Of a DNA stretch of 25,567 bases, positions 1 through 7,732 are shown piece by piece (positions within the stretch are counted from its first letter, which is position 1; each line of letters starts with the position of its first letter). Under the pieces are notes generated by a model, which saw nothing but the letters and a program-made list of their open reading frames with translations, was not told the DNA's origin and ran no database searches. Source of the stretch: AWTP1-13 sp035258605. Its GTDB lineage: Bacteria > Pseudomonadota > Alphaproteobacteria > Rhizobiales > Hyphomicrobiaceae. The translations under genes and the position numbers were made by a program. The stretch lies in the NCBI GenBank assembly GCA_035258605.1, contig DATFXD010000056.1, positions 1 to 25,567 on the forward strand, read 5' to 3'.

Positions 1-287
1 ACCGGGCCGCGGCGAATGCGGTCATAGCGGCGGGGCTCGAAATCGTAGAGCAACAGCGGCGGCGCTTGCGAGGTGGCCTCGCCCAACCGCGGCCGGCAGA
101 AGCGGTAGCCGTCGATCTCCCAGTAGCACCAGCGGCTGCAGTAGAGGTGACCATGGTACCAGTAGCAACCGACGCCCTCGGGCAGCTGCTCGATCCTGGC
201 GCCAAAGCGGGACCCCGCCTCGGCGGGCAGCGCCGCCAGCCCCAGACAAGCGGCCAAGCCGGCAATGATCGGACCCAGCAGGCGCAT
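1..287 (-). CDS. Small secreted Cys/aromatic-rich protein (3' end cut by window edge)
   Basis: Translated from the ATG at 287, the protein opens with a clear Sec signal peptide (MRLLGPIIAGLAACLGLAAL, then PAEAGS). The mature part has an unusual cluster of Cys, Trp and Tyr residues at about 41-64 (GCYWYHGHLYCSRWCYW, then DGYRFC). The frame is still open at base 1, so the C-terminus lies outside the window. An in-frame ATG exists 18 bases upstream, but the ATG at 287 is preceded by a GGGGAG ribosome binding site about 9 bases away and starts right at the signal peptide. I do not recognise a family. There is no CxxCH haem motif. The four clustered cysteines could form disulfides in the periplasm. 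The gene lies about 200 bases downstream of the type I secretion genes on the same strand and could be read with them, but that is only a positional argument. Confidence 0.6.
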   Translation of the reverse strand, partial: MRLLGPIIAGLAACLGLAALPAEAGSRFGARIEQLPEGVGCYWYHGHLYCSRWCYWEIDGYRFCRPRLGEATSQAPPLLLYDFEPRRYDRIRRGP

Positions 288-489
288 CTGCCAATACTCC
301 CCCATCGGCGGTCCCGCCCCCGACGCGTCCGCTCAGTCTCTAGCAAGCTTGCCGATTCGGCGTAACCGCCAATCGTGGCCGGGGGCTCCCAGCATAGGCG
401 TTTGTCGGGGAGCTGGCGAGCCCGACGCCACACTGCCGGCGCTTGGGCGATGCCCGCGCACGACCGCAGGGGCAGCGCCGCCCTGTGCC

Positions 490-1803
490 TCAGCGCTCCC
501 GGAACGCGCGTGTGACCTGGTCGGTGATCGGCTTCATCAAATAGGACAGCGCCGTGCGCTCGTGCGTGGAGATGAAGGCTTCGACCGGCATGCCGGGAAC
601 GAGCTTGAATTGCTCGCGATCGTGGTCCGACACCGCAATCCTTAACGTGAAGTAAACGGCGTTGCCTTGCGGATCCTTGGAGAGGTCGGCGCCAATGCGG
701 GTGACCGTGCCCCTGATCTCGGGGGTGGTGCGCTGATTGAGCGCCGGGAACCGCAGCACCGCGCTCTGACCGACAGCCACCTGGTCGATGTCGGAGGTGC
801 CGATCTTGGCTTCGACCGCCAGGGTATCGTGATTGGGAACGATGGTCATCACGTTTTCGGCTGGCCCGATCACGCCGCCCACCGTGTGCACCGTCAGATC
901 ATGCACGAACCCCGCCTGCGGCGCGCGCAAAAAGATGCGCTTCAATTGATCCTCGGCCGCCACCTTGCGCTCGAGCAGCTCGGCGATCCGCGCCTCGAGC
1001 TCGCGCAGTTCCTTGCTGGCATCGGTCTGCATGGTCTGCGTCACGCCGATGATTTGTAGTTCGGTTTCGGCGATCTGGCCCTGCGAGCGCGCGATCTGCG
1101 CGACGTTGGCGCCCCATTCGCCGCGCAGCCGTGTGAGGTCGCGCTGCGCCTGCAAGGTGCGGGTGGCCGGAACCAGATCCTTCTTGCGCATCACCTCCAG
1201 GCGCTCGAGCTCGTCGGCCATCAGGTCGACCTCTTCCGCCTTGGCATCGCGTTGCGCGGTCAGGCCCTTGATCTCCTGGTTGAACTGGCCGATGCGCTCG
1301 TTGAACTGGGCGATCTGTCCGTTCTTGACCGATTGGCGCACTTCGAACAGCCGCTTCTCGCCCTCCATGATCGAGCTGGCGTCTTCACCGCTCTCAACGA
1401 AGCCGGCAGGGAAGCGCACCTCCTCGCTTTGATCGCGCTCGGCCTCGAGCCGCGCCTTGCGGCCGCGCAATTGCACCAGCTGCGAGGTGACGATGCCGAG
1501 GTTGGCCCGTGCCTGCGTGTCGTCGAGGGCAATCAGCACGTCGCCGGCGTTGACCACATAGCCGTTTTTGACGTTGATCTCCGCGACGATGCCGCCGGTT
1601 GGATGCTGCACCTTCTTGATATTGCTCTCGACCACGACGAAGCCCGAGGCGATGACGGCGCCGCCGATCGAGGTATTGGCGGCCCAACCGCCGACGCTCA
1701 ACACCATCACGCCGATCAAGGTCACACCGAGCAGCAGCCGGCGCCGTAGGCCAGGCTCAAGTTTAGCCTTGCCGGCAAGGACGGGGGGGCTTTGCATTGC
1801 CAT
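490..1803 (-). CDS. Type I secretion periplasmic adaptor (HlyD/PrtE family)
   Basis: The 437-residue membrane fusion protein should bridge the inner-membrane ABC exporter and a TolC-type outer membrane channel. It has a short cytoplasmic N-terminus, one transmembrane helix at about 22-42 and a biotinyl-lipoyl-like half motif around 64-95 (VQHPTGGIVAEINVKNG). A long coiled-coil alpha hairpin spans about 100-300, followed by a beta-barrel region. The C-terminus carries the conserved adaptor tail PGMPVEAFISTHERTALSY, then LMKPITDQ. Length and order are normal for PrtE/HlyD adaptors. The ribosome binding site (AAGGGAAA) overlaps the stop codon of the exporter gene just upstream, with a gap of 12 bases, so translational coupling is likely. 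No outer membrane partner is encoded in the window. Confidence 0.93.
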   Translation of the reverse strand: MAMQSPPVLAGKAKLEPGLRRRLLLGVTLIGVMVLSVGGWAANTSIGGAVIASGFVVVESNIKKVQHPTGGIVAEINVKNGYVVNAGDVLIALDDTQARANLGIVTSQLVQLRGRKARLEAERDQSEEVRFPAGFVESGEDASSIMEGEKRLFEVRQSVKNGQIAQFNERIGQFNQEIKGLTAQRDAKAEEVDLMADELERLEVMRKKDLVPATRTLQAQRDLTRLRGEWGANVAQIARSQGQIAETELQIIGVTQTMQTDASKELRELEARIAELLERKVAAEDQLKRIFLRAPQAGFVHDLTVHTVGGVIGPAENVMTIVPNHDTLAVEAKIGTSDIDQVAVGQSAVLRFPALNQRTTPEIRGTVTRIGADLSKDPQGNAVYFTLRIAVSDHDREQFKLVPGMPVEAFISTHERTALSYLMKPITDQVTRAFRER

Positions 1804-1815
1804 CGATGCTTTCCC

Positions 1816-3543
1816 TTATGCCTTGTCGGCGGTGACCGCGAGGGCGGCAGGCGCCGTCACCGGATGGCGCAGCACCTTGCGCAGGATCTCGTCCTTGGGG
1901 CCGATGGCGGTCAATTGCCCACCGCCGATCACCGCCACGGTATCGGCCGCCGCCAGCACGCTTGGCCGGTGCGCGATCACAATGACGATGCCGTTGCGCG
2001 CCTTCACCCCTTCGATGGCCTTGATCAGCGCCGCTTCGCCGTCCGAATCCAGATTGGAATTGGGCTCGTCCAGCACGACCAGGAACGGGTTGCCATACAG
2101 CGCCCGCGCCAGCGCGATGCGCTGGCGTTGGCCTGCCGACAGCACCGAACCGGCGGTGCCGATGCGCGTTTCATAGCCATTCGGCAGCCGCAGCACCATC
2201 TCGTGCACGCAGGCCATTTGCGAGGCGGACGTCACCTTTTGGCTGTCGGGGTTGTCCTCGAAGCGGGCGATGTTCTCGGTGATGGTGCCATCGAACAGTT
2301 GCACGTCCTGCGGCAGGTAGCCGACGTGCTTGCCGAGCTCCTCGGGCGACCAGCTCGCATGTGTGGCGCCGTCGATCCGCACCGCACCGCGAGCCAGCGG
2401 CCACACGCCGGTGAGGGCGCGGGCCAAGGTGGACTTGCCGGCCGCACTCGGCCCGATCACGGCGACGACCGATCCGGCCTTCACCGCAAAGCTAATGTTG
2501 TTGAGCGTAATCGTCTGCGTGCCGGGCACGGCGACGGCCAGGCCCTCGACGCTGATGTGACTGGTCGGCGGCTGCAACAAGAGGGGCTTGTTGCGCTTCG
2601 GTAGACTGGAGAACACGGCCTCAAGTCGGCTGGCGCTCTGGCGCGCGGCGACGAACCCGCGCCAATTGGCGATCGCCACCTCGATCGGCGCCAACGCCCG
2701 CGAGGCGGCGATCGAACAGGCGATGATGGCGCCGCCGGTCATCTCGCCGGAGATCGTCAGGTAGGCACCAAGACCAAGCAGCGCCGACTGCAGCATCAGG
2801 CGGAACACCCGCGACACGACCGTCAGACTGCCGACGATATCACTCAAGCGCTCGTTGGCGGCCAGGTAATCCTGGCTCGCGGTTTGGAAGCGGCGCATGA
2901 AACGATGCGCAAATCCCATCGCATTCAGGACTTCGGCATTGTGCTCGGACGCTTCCGCCAACGACCAGCGTTGCTTGGAAGCGCCGGCTGAGGCTTCCGA
3001 GGGGCCGCGCATCAGCCGCTCGGTCAGAACCGTGAGCGAGATCAGGAACACGGCGCCAGCGCTGGTGGCCCAGCCGAGCACCGGATGCAGTAGAAACACG
3101 AAGGCGAGGTAGAGTGGCATCCACGGCATGTCGAGGATCGCCACCAGCGCCTGTCCCGACAGAAACGAGCGAACGGCATCGACATCGCGCAGCGGCTGCA
3201 TCGGGCTGGCTTGCGCACCGACGAAGGAGCGCAGCCGTAGGATGGCATCGTGCGTCATGGCGGTGAGTTGACGGTCGACGCGACTGGCGATGCGCACCAG
3301 CACCTGGCTGCGCACAATCTCAAGGCCACCCTGAAACAGGTAGAGCCCGATCGCCAGCACCGACAGCGCCACCAAGGTGGGGATGCTGCGGCTCGAGAGC
3401 ACACGATCGTAGATTTGCAACATGTAGAACGAGCCCGTCAGTGCGAGCACGTTCACCACGCACGAAATCAGAGCCAATATCGGAAGGATCGGAGCGAGCG
3501 CACCGGCCGCACTCCTCACCTCGCTCTTCTTTTTCTTTGCCAC
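1816..3543 (-). CDS. Type I secretion ABC exporter, fused permease/ATPase (PrtD-like)
   Basis: The 575-residue half transporter should dimerise and drive export of the neighbouring substrate across the inner membrane. An N-terminal membrane domain covers about 15-300, with hydrophobic helices near 15-40, 56-75, 131-178 and 248-282. The nucleotide-binding domain covers about 330-560. It has Walker A GPSAAGKST at 364-372, Q-loop YLPQDVQLF at about 409-417, ABC signature LSAGQ at 468-472, Walker B FLVVLDEP with D492/E493, and H-loop His525. There is no N-terminal C39 peptidase domain, so the substrate should not be cleaved at a double-glycine leader. Translation starts at GTG, with GGGGA about 10 bases upstream. 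The Ala in LSAGQ replaces the usual first Gly. The substrate gene is 159 bases upstream on the same strand. Confidence 0.94.
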   Translation of the reverse strand: MAKKKKSEVRSAAGALAPILPILALISCVVNVLALTGSFYMLQIYDRVLSSRSIPTLVALSVLAIGLYLFQGGLEIVRSQVLVRIASRVDRQLTAMTHDAILRLRSFVGAQASPMQPLRDVDAVRSFLSGQALVAILDMPWMPLYLAFVFLLHPVLGWATSAGAVFLISLTVLTERLMRGPSEASAGASKQRWSLAEASEHNAEVLNAMGFAHRFMRRFQTASQDYLAANERLSDIVGSLTVVSRVFRLMLQSALLGLGAYLTISGEMTGGAIIACSIAASRALAPIEVAIANWRGFVAARQSASRLEAVFSSLPKRNKPLLLQPPTSHISVEGLAVAVPGTQTITLNNISFAVKAGSVVAVIGPSAAGKSTLARALTGVWPLARGAVRIDGATHASWSPEELGKHVGYLPQDVQLFDGTITENIARFEDNPDSQKVTSASQMACVHEMVLRLPNGYETRIGTAGSVLSAGQRQRIALARALYGNPFLVVLDEPNSNLDSDGEAALIKAIEGVKARNGIVIVIAHRPSVLAAADTVAVIGGGQLTAIGPKDEILRKVLRHPVTAPAALAVTADKA

Positions 3544-3702
3544 GCGACCACGGTCCCCAACTTAAACAACGGCGGCTAATTCAGCGCTCGCTGTTTCAGC
3601 CCCAACGCACGGTTTCTAGATTAGTCTTTTTAATTGGCACTCACTTCCCGGTTATTTCGTTAATCTCGCCCTCAGCGCATGGCCCGCTCTCCTATTCTCC
3701 TA
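3544..3702 (-). other. Spacer between secretion substrate and exporter genes, with an AT-rich core
   Basis: This 159-base gap separates the substrate gene from the exporter gene. It contains an AT-rich tract around 3613-3637 that stands out from the GC-rich surroundings. I see no convincing rho-independent terminator. The AT-rich tract could hold an internal promoter for the exporter and adaptor genes, but no clean -35/-10 pair can be named. Confidence 0.3.
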
Positions 3703-6700
3703 TTACCCGAACTTGAAATCGCTCGCCGTCAGCGTCGACAGGTCCACCGATCTGAGCAGGATTTTCTCCGGATGCGATGGGTCGGTGTGATTGAGCGTGA
3801 TCTCGACGTCGCTGCCAACCTGGACCAGGGCACCGCTGTCGTGCAGCGCCTGGAACGTCGGGTAGCCGGAGTTGGAGAGGTCGATGACATGCTCAAGCCC
3901 GCGCGTCTCGGCGGCTTCATTGCCGAACGCGGCATGGAACACAAAGGTATCGTTGTCATGCCAGGCGGCGGGATCGCCGGACGGTCCATCTTGGCTGGCA
4001 CTGCCAATGGCGCTGGCATCGAGCTGGAGCCATTGCCGCTCGACATTGCCCTGTTCGTAGCGCGGCGCCAGGGCAATGGTATCGGGGGCCTCGCCAAAGG
4101 CGGAGAGCGCCGCCGTTTCCGTGCTGTCGCCGGCGGCTGCCGTCGCCTCCGGGCCGTGCCCAGCATCGGCCGTGGCGGTGTCCTGGGGCTGCCCATCCTT
4201 GCCCGCGTCGCCGGTTGCCGTCGGTTGGGGTTGGCTGCCTGGCCCGGCGTTCGATTGACCGGCGCCGTCCTGGACCTGGGCCTGCCCCCCGTCCGGACCC
4301 GGGCCGGCCCCGCCTGGGGCCGCCGCCGCGGTGGTGTCTTGGGCGCCGCCGTGCCCGCCGCTGACGGGTTCGGTCGCCTGCCCGATTTGGCCGGTGGCGG
4401 CGTGGTCGGCGGTATCGTTGGGGGCCTGCGTGCTATCGGCGGTACCGTGACCCGAGTTATCATTGGCTCCGGCCAACGCCGCGATGGTGGTGTCGGCAGG
4501 CAAGGTGCTGTCGTGGGCCTGATCCAACGCCAGATCGACCGGCATTGGGTCGTCCTCGACCGGGGTGACGTTGATGGCCACCGAGGCCGTGGCCAGTTGA
4601 TCGTCGAGGCTGGAGACCGTGTAGTCGAAATTGACGGTGCCGTTGAAGTGCTCATCGGCGGTGAACAATAGATCGCCGTCGTCGCGGAGCTGGACAAAGC
4701 CGTGCTCGACCCGCAGCGGCGCGCCGATCGCGATGTCGGCGCCGTTGACCTGCACCACCCGCAGCCCGCCGTCGGTCTGGCTGTCGTCCAACACATCGAT
4801 GATCACGCCGTCGGTGGCGTCTTCGGCAACCGTGATGTCCTTGTCGCTGGCGAGCGGCGAGGCGAGGCTCAAGGAGCCGTAGTCGCCGAGCCCGGCGTAG
4901 CTGTCGAGGCTGCCGCGATCGGCGAAGATATGGTCGCTGCCATCGCTGACCACGGGCGCCGGCGCCGGCAGGCTGCCGTCATCCCCGCCGGTGGCAACGA
5001 CATGCGATTCGATGTCGAGGTCACCGTTCTGGTCCTGCTCGGCATAGACGACCACAATTTGGCCGTCCGGCAGCGAGGCGGTGTCGGAACTGTCATCGAC
5101 GTGCCCATCCCGGATGCCGAAGCTGTTGCCGAGATGATCGCCGCCGAGGTCGAACCGCTGGCCGCGGACGCCGACACTATTGTCCTCGCTCTCCCAGGTG
5201 AGCAGGATCGAGGGGTCGGCGCCATCGCTGAGCCCGACCGAGAAGTCCTTGGGCTCGGTGTCGAAATGCTGGAAATCCAGGACCTTGTCCGGCAAGGTCC
5301 AGGCGCTGTCGCCGGCGCTTTTGTAGAGGGCGCCCTTGACATCGAAGCCACTGTTGCCGTCGGGCTCCAGCCAGGCCACCAGGATATCACCGTTGGCCGC
5401 CGACGAGATGATGGGGTGCGTGCCTTTGGCGACAATCGCGGGATCATCGAGCTGCGCGGAGAGATCGATGTTGAGCACGGCGTGCCCGCCATCGCGGGCA
5501 AGCACCGCACCCCTTACCGTCTCCTGCTCGCCACTGTTCTCGACCCAGCTCATGGCCAGTTCGCCCTGGCTGAGCCCGGTGAGCTGCGGAGCGCGGCCCA
5601 TGACGCCGACCGGCCCGTGATCGCTGTCGACCGACAACTGCTCGGCATCGTCGTTGTCGCCGGCATGACCGTCGCGGCCAAGGGCAACGGGGCTCGGATC
5701 ACTGGCGCCGTCGGCAGCGCTCGGCACCCAATAGCGCTGCAGCATGATGCGGCCGAAGCCGTCGAAATCCGCATCCAGCACCCAGGCCAGCGCAAACTCG
5801 AAGGCGTACGCGGCCGCATCCATGTGTGCCGCGTCGGCAGCCGAGTTTGACGCCAGCGCGATATCGGAGACCTTGTGCCCCGACGCAACCGTCTGGCCGC
5901 CGTCTGCGGCCAACGCGTCACCGTGCGAGTCGAAGGTCTGGGTGCGCAAATCACCGGAGCTGGCGTCAACCCAGGCCACCACCACGCCGCCATCACCGAT
6001 CCGGGTGACGGCCGGCGCCACGTTGGGGTCGGCGCTGTCGGTGACATTGATGAGCGAGCCATCGCCGGCGGCCGCGCCGTCGCCGTCGAAGATTTTGACC
6101 CTAACGCCCATGGTACCGGCGCCGAGCACCGTAAAGAGCGCCGCGATACCTTCGGTGTTGGCCGTGACCGTCAGGGTCTGGGTATGGGCGGCAATGTCGG
6201 TGGTCGTGTGCGTTGCCGCTGCCATCGGCGGCACGCTGTGGGTATCGACCGCAATGCTTAGATGCGCTTCGGGTGCCGAAAACAGGCTGCCGGAATTGCC
6301 GTGGAACGCCACCTTGCTCACGGGCAAGCCGAGGTCGGCCTTGTCCGCCGGACCCAGATCGGCGGTCTCCTTGCCCAGCACGGTCTCGGGCAGTGAAATG
6401 CTTTGCGCCACCACGGTGGTTGCCACCGTGCTGCTGCCGTCGGTGACGGTGTAGCTGAGCGCCAGTTCGGAGCCATGTCCGTTGGTGACGTCGAAGTCGC
6501 CGGTAAAGCCGGCGGGCAGCGGCACCGGGGCGACCGGCGTCTGCACCCAGTCGGTGCTCGCTTCGGCGCCGTTGGCCGCATCGACCTTGACGGAAAACAC
6601 CGCGCCGTTGAGCATCGCATCGGCGCCGGCGGCAACCATCCACACCAGCGCGAAGTTGCCGGCGCCGAGGTCGCTGAGCTTGAGACGGCGGACGTCGTGC

Positions 6701-7572
6701 GCGGGACCCGAACCCTCGCGGCCATAATCGGGGGTGAGGTCGGCGAGCGCGGCGTTGATGGCGACGTGCTCGGGGGCGACGGCGCCATTGTCCTCGCCGG
6801 TGCCATAGAGCTTGCCGTGCACGTGGCCTTCGGAGCCGACCCAGGCCACCAGCGTGTCGCCGGTGTCGAGGGTGGCGATGGTCGGCAGGCGGCCGATGGC
6901 GCCGCCGGTCCCGTCCTCATCACCCACCCAGACGCTGTTGTCGTTGGCAGCGCCGTCCTCATTCGCCTCGACCGCGGCGAACTCGGAGATGGTGTGGAAG
7001 GCGCCATGGGCGACGGTGATGGGCACCAACGACGGGCCGCCGCTGTCGCCGTAGGTCAAGGCGAAGCGCTGCATCATGATGCGCCCTTCGCCGGGCGCAT
7101 CGGTGGCATCGGAGGCAACCCAGACCAGGTTGAGGCCGGACCCTGCTCCGCCGGCTTGATTGCCGGAAAAAGTATAGCCGCTAATGGCAAGGCTGTGGTG
7201 GCTCAGGCCGGGGTTGGCGCCGCCGCCAACGGTGATTTCCGCCCCAAACGGCCCCGCGTCCTGGGCGACGCCGCGCAGCTTGATGACGCCGTGGCCGCTG
7301 TCGGAGACCTCTTGCCAAGCCACGCCGATGGCGTCGCCGGCATTGGCGAATTGCAGCGCGCTCTTGCCCTCGCCGGGCGCGATCAGCACGCGGTCAGAGC
7401 CGTCTGCCCCATTGCCGTTGGGCTCGCCGAGCGTGCTGGAGAACCGCACCTCGATACCCTGGTCGGAAAGCCAGACGAATGCCGGTATGCCAAACCCGCC
7501 AGCGGGCATGCCGGCGTGTTCCGCGGGGGTCATGGGGCTCGCGCCCATCCCCTGTTCATTACCGGTGCTCAC
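3703..7572 (-). CDS. Large non-RTX type I secretion substrate with beta-repeat blocks and cadherin-like domain
   Basis: This 1289-residue acidic protein has no Sec signal peptide. Residues about 30-870 contain roughly ten strand-turn-strand repeats with the pattern [hydrophobic]-x-W-[x]n-G-x-[VL]-x-G. Examples are DTLVAWVGSEGHVHGKLYG (239-257), GVVVAWVDASSGDLRTQTF (529-547) and ILLTWESEDNSVGVRGQRF (789-807). Residues 911-1004 form a cadherin-like/tandem-95-type domain (DITVAEDATDGVIIDVLDD ... ADEHFNGTVNFDYTVSS). A Gly/Ala/Asp/Gln-rich linker spans about 1005-1160. The last 90 residues match the type I C-terminal target pattern: DTFVFHAAFG, VGSDVEITL, ILLRSVDLSTLTASDFKFG. No GGxGxDxUx repeats are present. 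The GTG start has GGGAG six bases upstream. The exporter and adaptor genes follow, so it is very likely their cargo: a secreted or surface matrix/adhesin-type protein. Enzymatic activity cannot be excluded, but no catalytic motif is visible. Confidence 0.85.
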   Translation of the reverse strand: MSTGNEQGMGASPMTPAEHAGMPAGGFGIPAFVWLSDQGIEVRFSSTLGEPNGNGADGSDRVLIAPGEGKSALQFANAGDAIGVAWQEVSDSGHGVIKLRGVAQDAGPFGAEITVGGGANPGLSHHSLAISGYTFSGNQAGGAGSGLNLVWVASDATDAPGEGRIMMQRFALTYGDSGGPSLVPITVAHGAFHTISEFAAVEANEDGAANDNSVWVGDEDGTGGAIGRLPTIATLDTGDTLVAWVGSEGHVHGKLYGTGEDNGAVAPEHVAINAALADLTPDYGREGSGPAHDVRRLKLSDLGAGNFALVWMVAAGADAMLNGAVFSVKVDAANGAEASTDWVQTPVAPVPLPAGFTGDFDVTNGHGSELALSYTVTDGSSTVATTVVAQSISLPETVLGKETADLGPADKADLGLPVSKVAFHGNSGSLFSAPEAHLSIAVDTHSVPPMAAATHTTTDIAAHTQTLTVTANTEGIAALFTVLGAGTMGVRVKIFDGDGAAAGDGSLINVTDSADPNVAPAVTRIGDGGVVVAWVDASSGDLRTQTFDSHGDALAADGGQTVASGHKVSDIALASNSAADAAHMDAAAYAFEFALAWVLDADFDGFGRIMLQRYWVPSAADGASDPSPVALGRDGHAGDNDDAEQLSVDSDHGPVGVMGRAPQLTGLSQGELAMSWVENSGEQETVRGAVLARDGGHAVLNIDLSAQLDDPAIVAKGTHPIISSAANGDILVAWLEPDGNSGFDVKGALYKSAGDSAWTLPDKVLDFQHFDTEPKDFSVGLSDGADPSILLTWESEDNSVGVRGQRFDLGGDHLGNSFGIRDGHVDDSSDTASLPDGQIVVVYAEQDQNGDLDIESHVVATGGDDGSLPAPAPVVSDGSDHIFADRGSLDSYAGLGDYGSLSLASPLASDKDITVAEDATDGVIIDVLDDSQTDGGLRVVQVNGADIAIGAPLRVEHGFVQLRDDGDLLFTADEHFNGTVNFDYTVSSLDDQLATASVAINVTPVEDDPMPVDLALDQAHDSTLPADTTIAALAGANDNSGHGTADSTQAPNDTADHAATGQIGQATEPVSGGHGGAQDTTAAAAPGGAGPGPDGGQAQVQDGAGQSNAGPGSQPQPTATGDAGKDGQPQDTATADAGHGPEATAAAGDSTETAALSAFGEAPDTIALAPRYEQGNVERQWLQLDASAIGSASQDGPSGDPAAWHDNDTFVFHAAFGNEAAETRGLEHVIDLSNSGYPTFQALHDSGALVQVGSDVEITLNHTDPSHPEKILLRSVDLSTLTASDFKFG

Positions 7573-7732
7573 TGAGTACTCCCAACAGACCTTCAGTTGG
7601 CGGCAAAGGACCGAAAAGCATGCGGCGCTTTAGCACCCCGTCAAAGCGGTCCTCACCAGATGAGTAGACACAATAACTATCACGTGCGATTTCAACGCAG
7701 GGAGGATTTTACATTAGTATCGTCCGCCCACC
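7573..7732. promoter_or_regulatory. Divergent promoter region of the secretion operon and the two-component genes
   Basis: The 160-bp region separates two divergent start codons, so it must carry both sets of upstream signals. It contains a spaced inverted repeat, GGACCG (7608-7613) and CGGTCC (7647-7652), which encloses a smaller one, AAAGC (7615-7619) and GCTTT (7627-7631). It also contains the E-box-like palindrome CACGTG near 7681. A strong Shine-Dalgarno-like AGGGAGGA lies at 7699-7706. The inverted repeats are candidate sites for the adjacent NarL-type regulator, but I cannot show that they are. Confidence 0.45.

Noticed and set aside
3679..4671. Long plus-strand open frame antisense to the secreted protein gene (330 residues)
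   Set aside because: It mirrors the GC-rich codon pattern of the minus-strand gene, has no domain, signal or ribosome binding site, and the opposite strand encodes a coherent repeat protein.
3703..7572. RTX toxin or serralysin-type protease
   Set aside because: No GGxGxDxUx nonapeptides and no HExxH zinc motif were found, although the C-terminal target signal is of the type I class.
6403..7575. Plus-strand open frame of 390 residues antisense to the N-terminal part of the secreted protein
   Set aside because: Composition is Gly/Val/Ala/Asp-rich shadow sequence with no recognisable domain.
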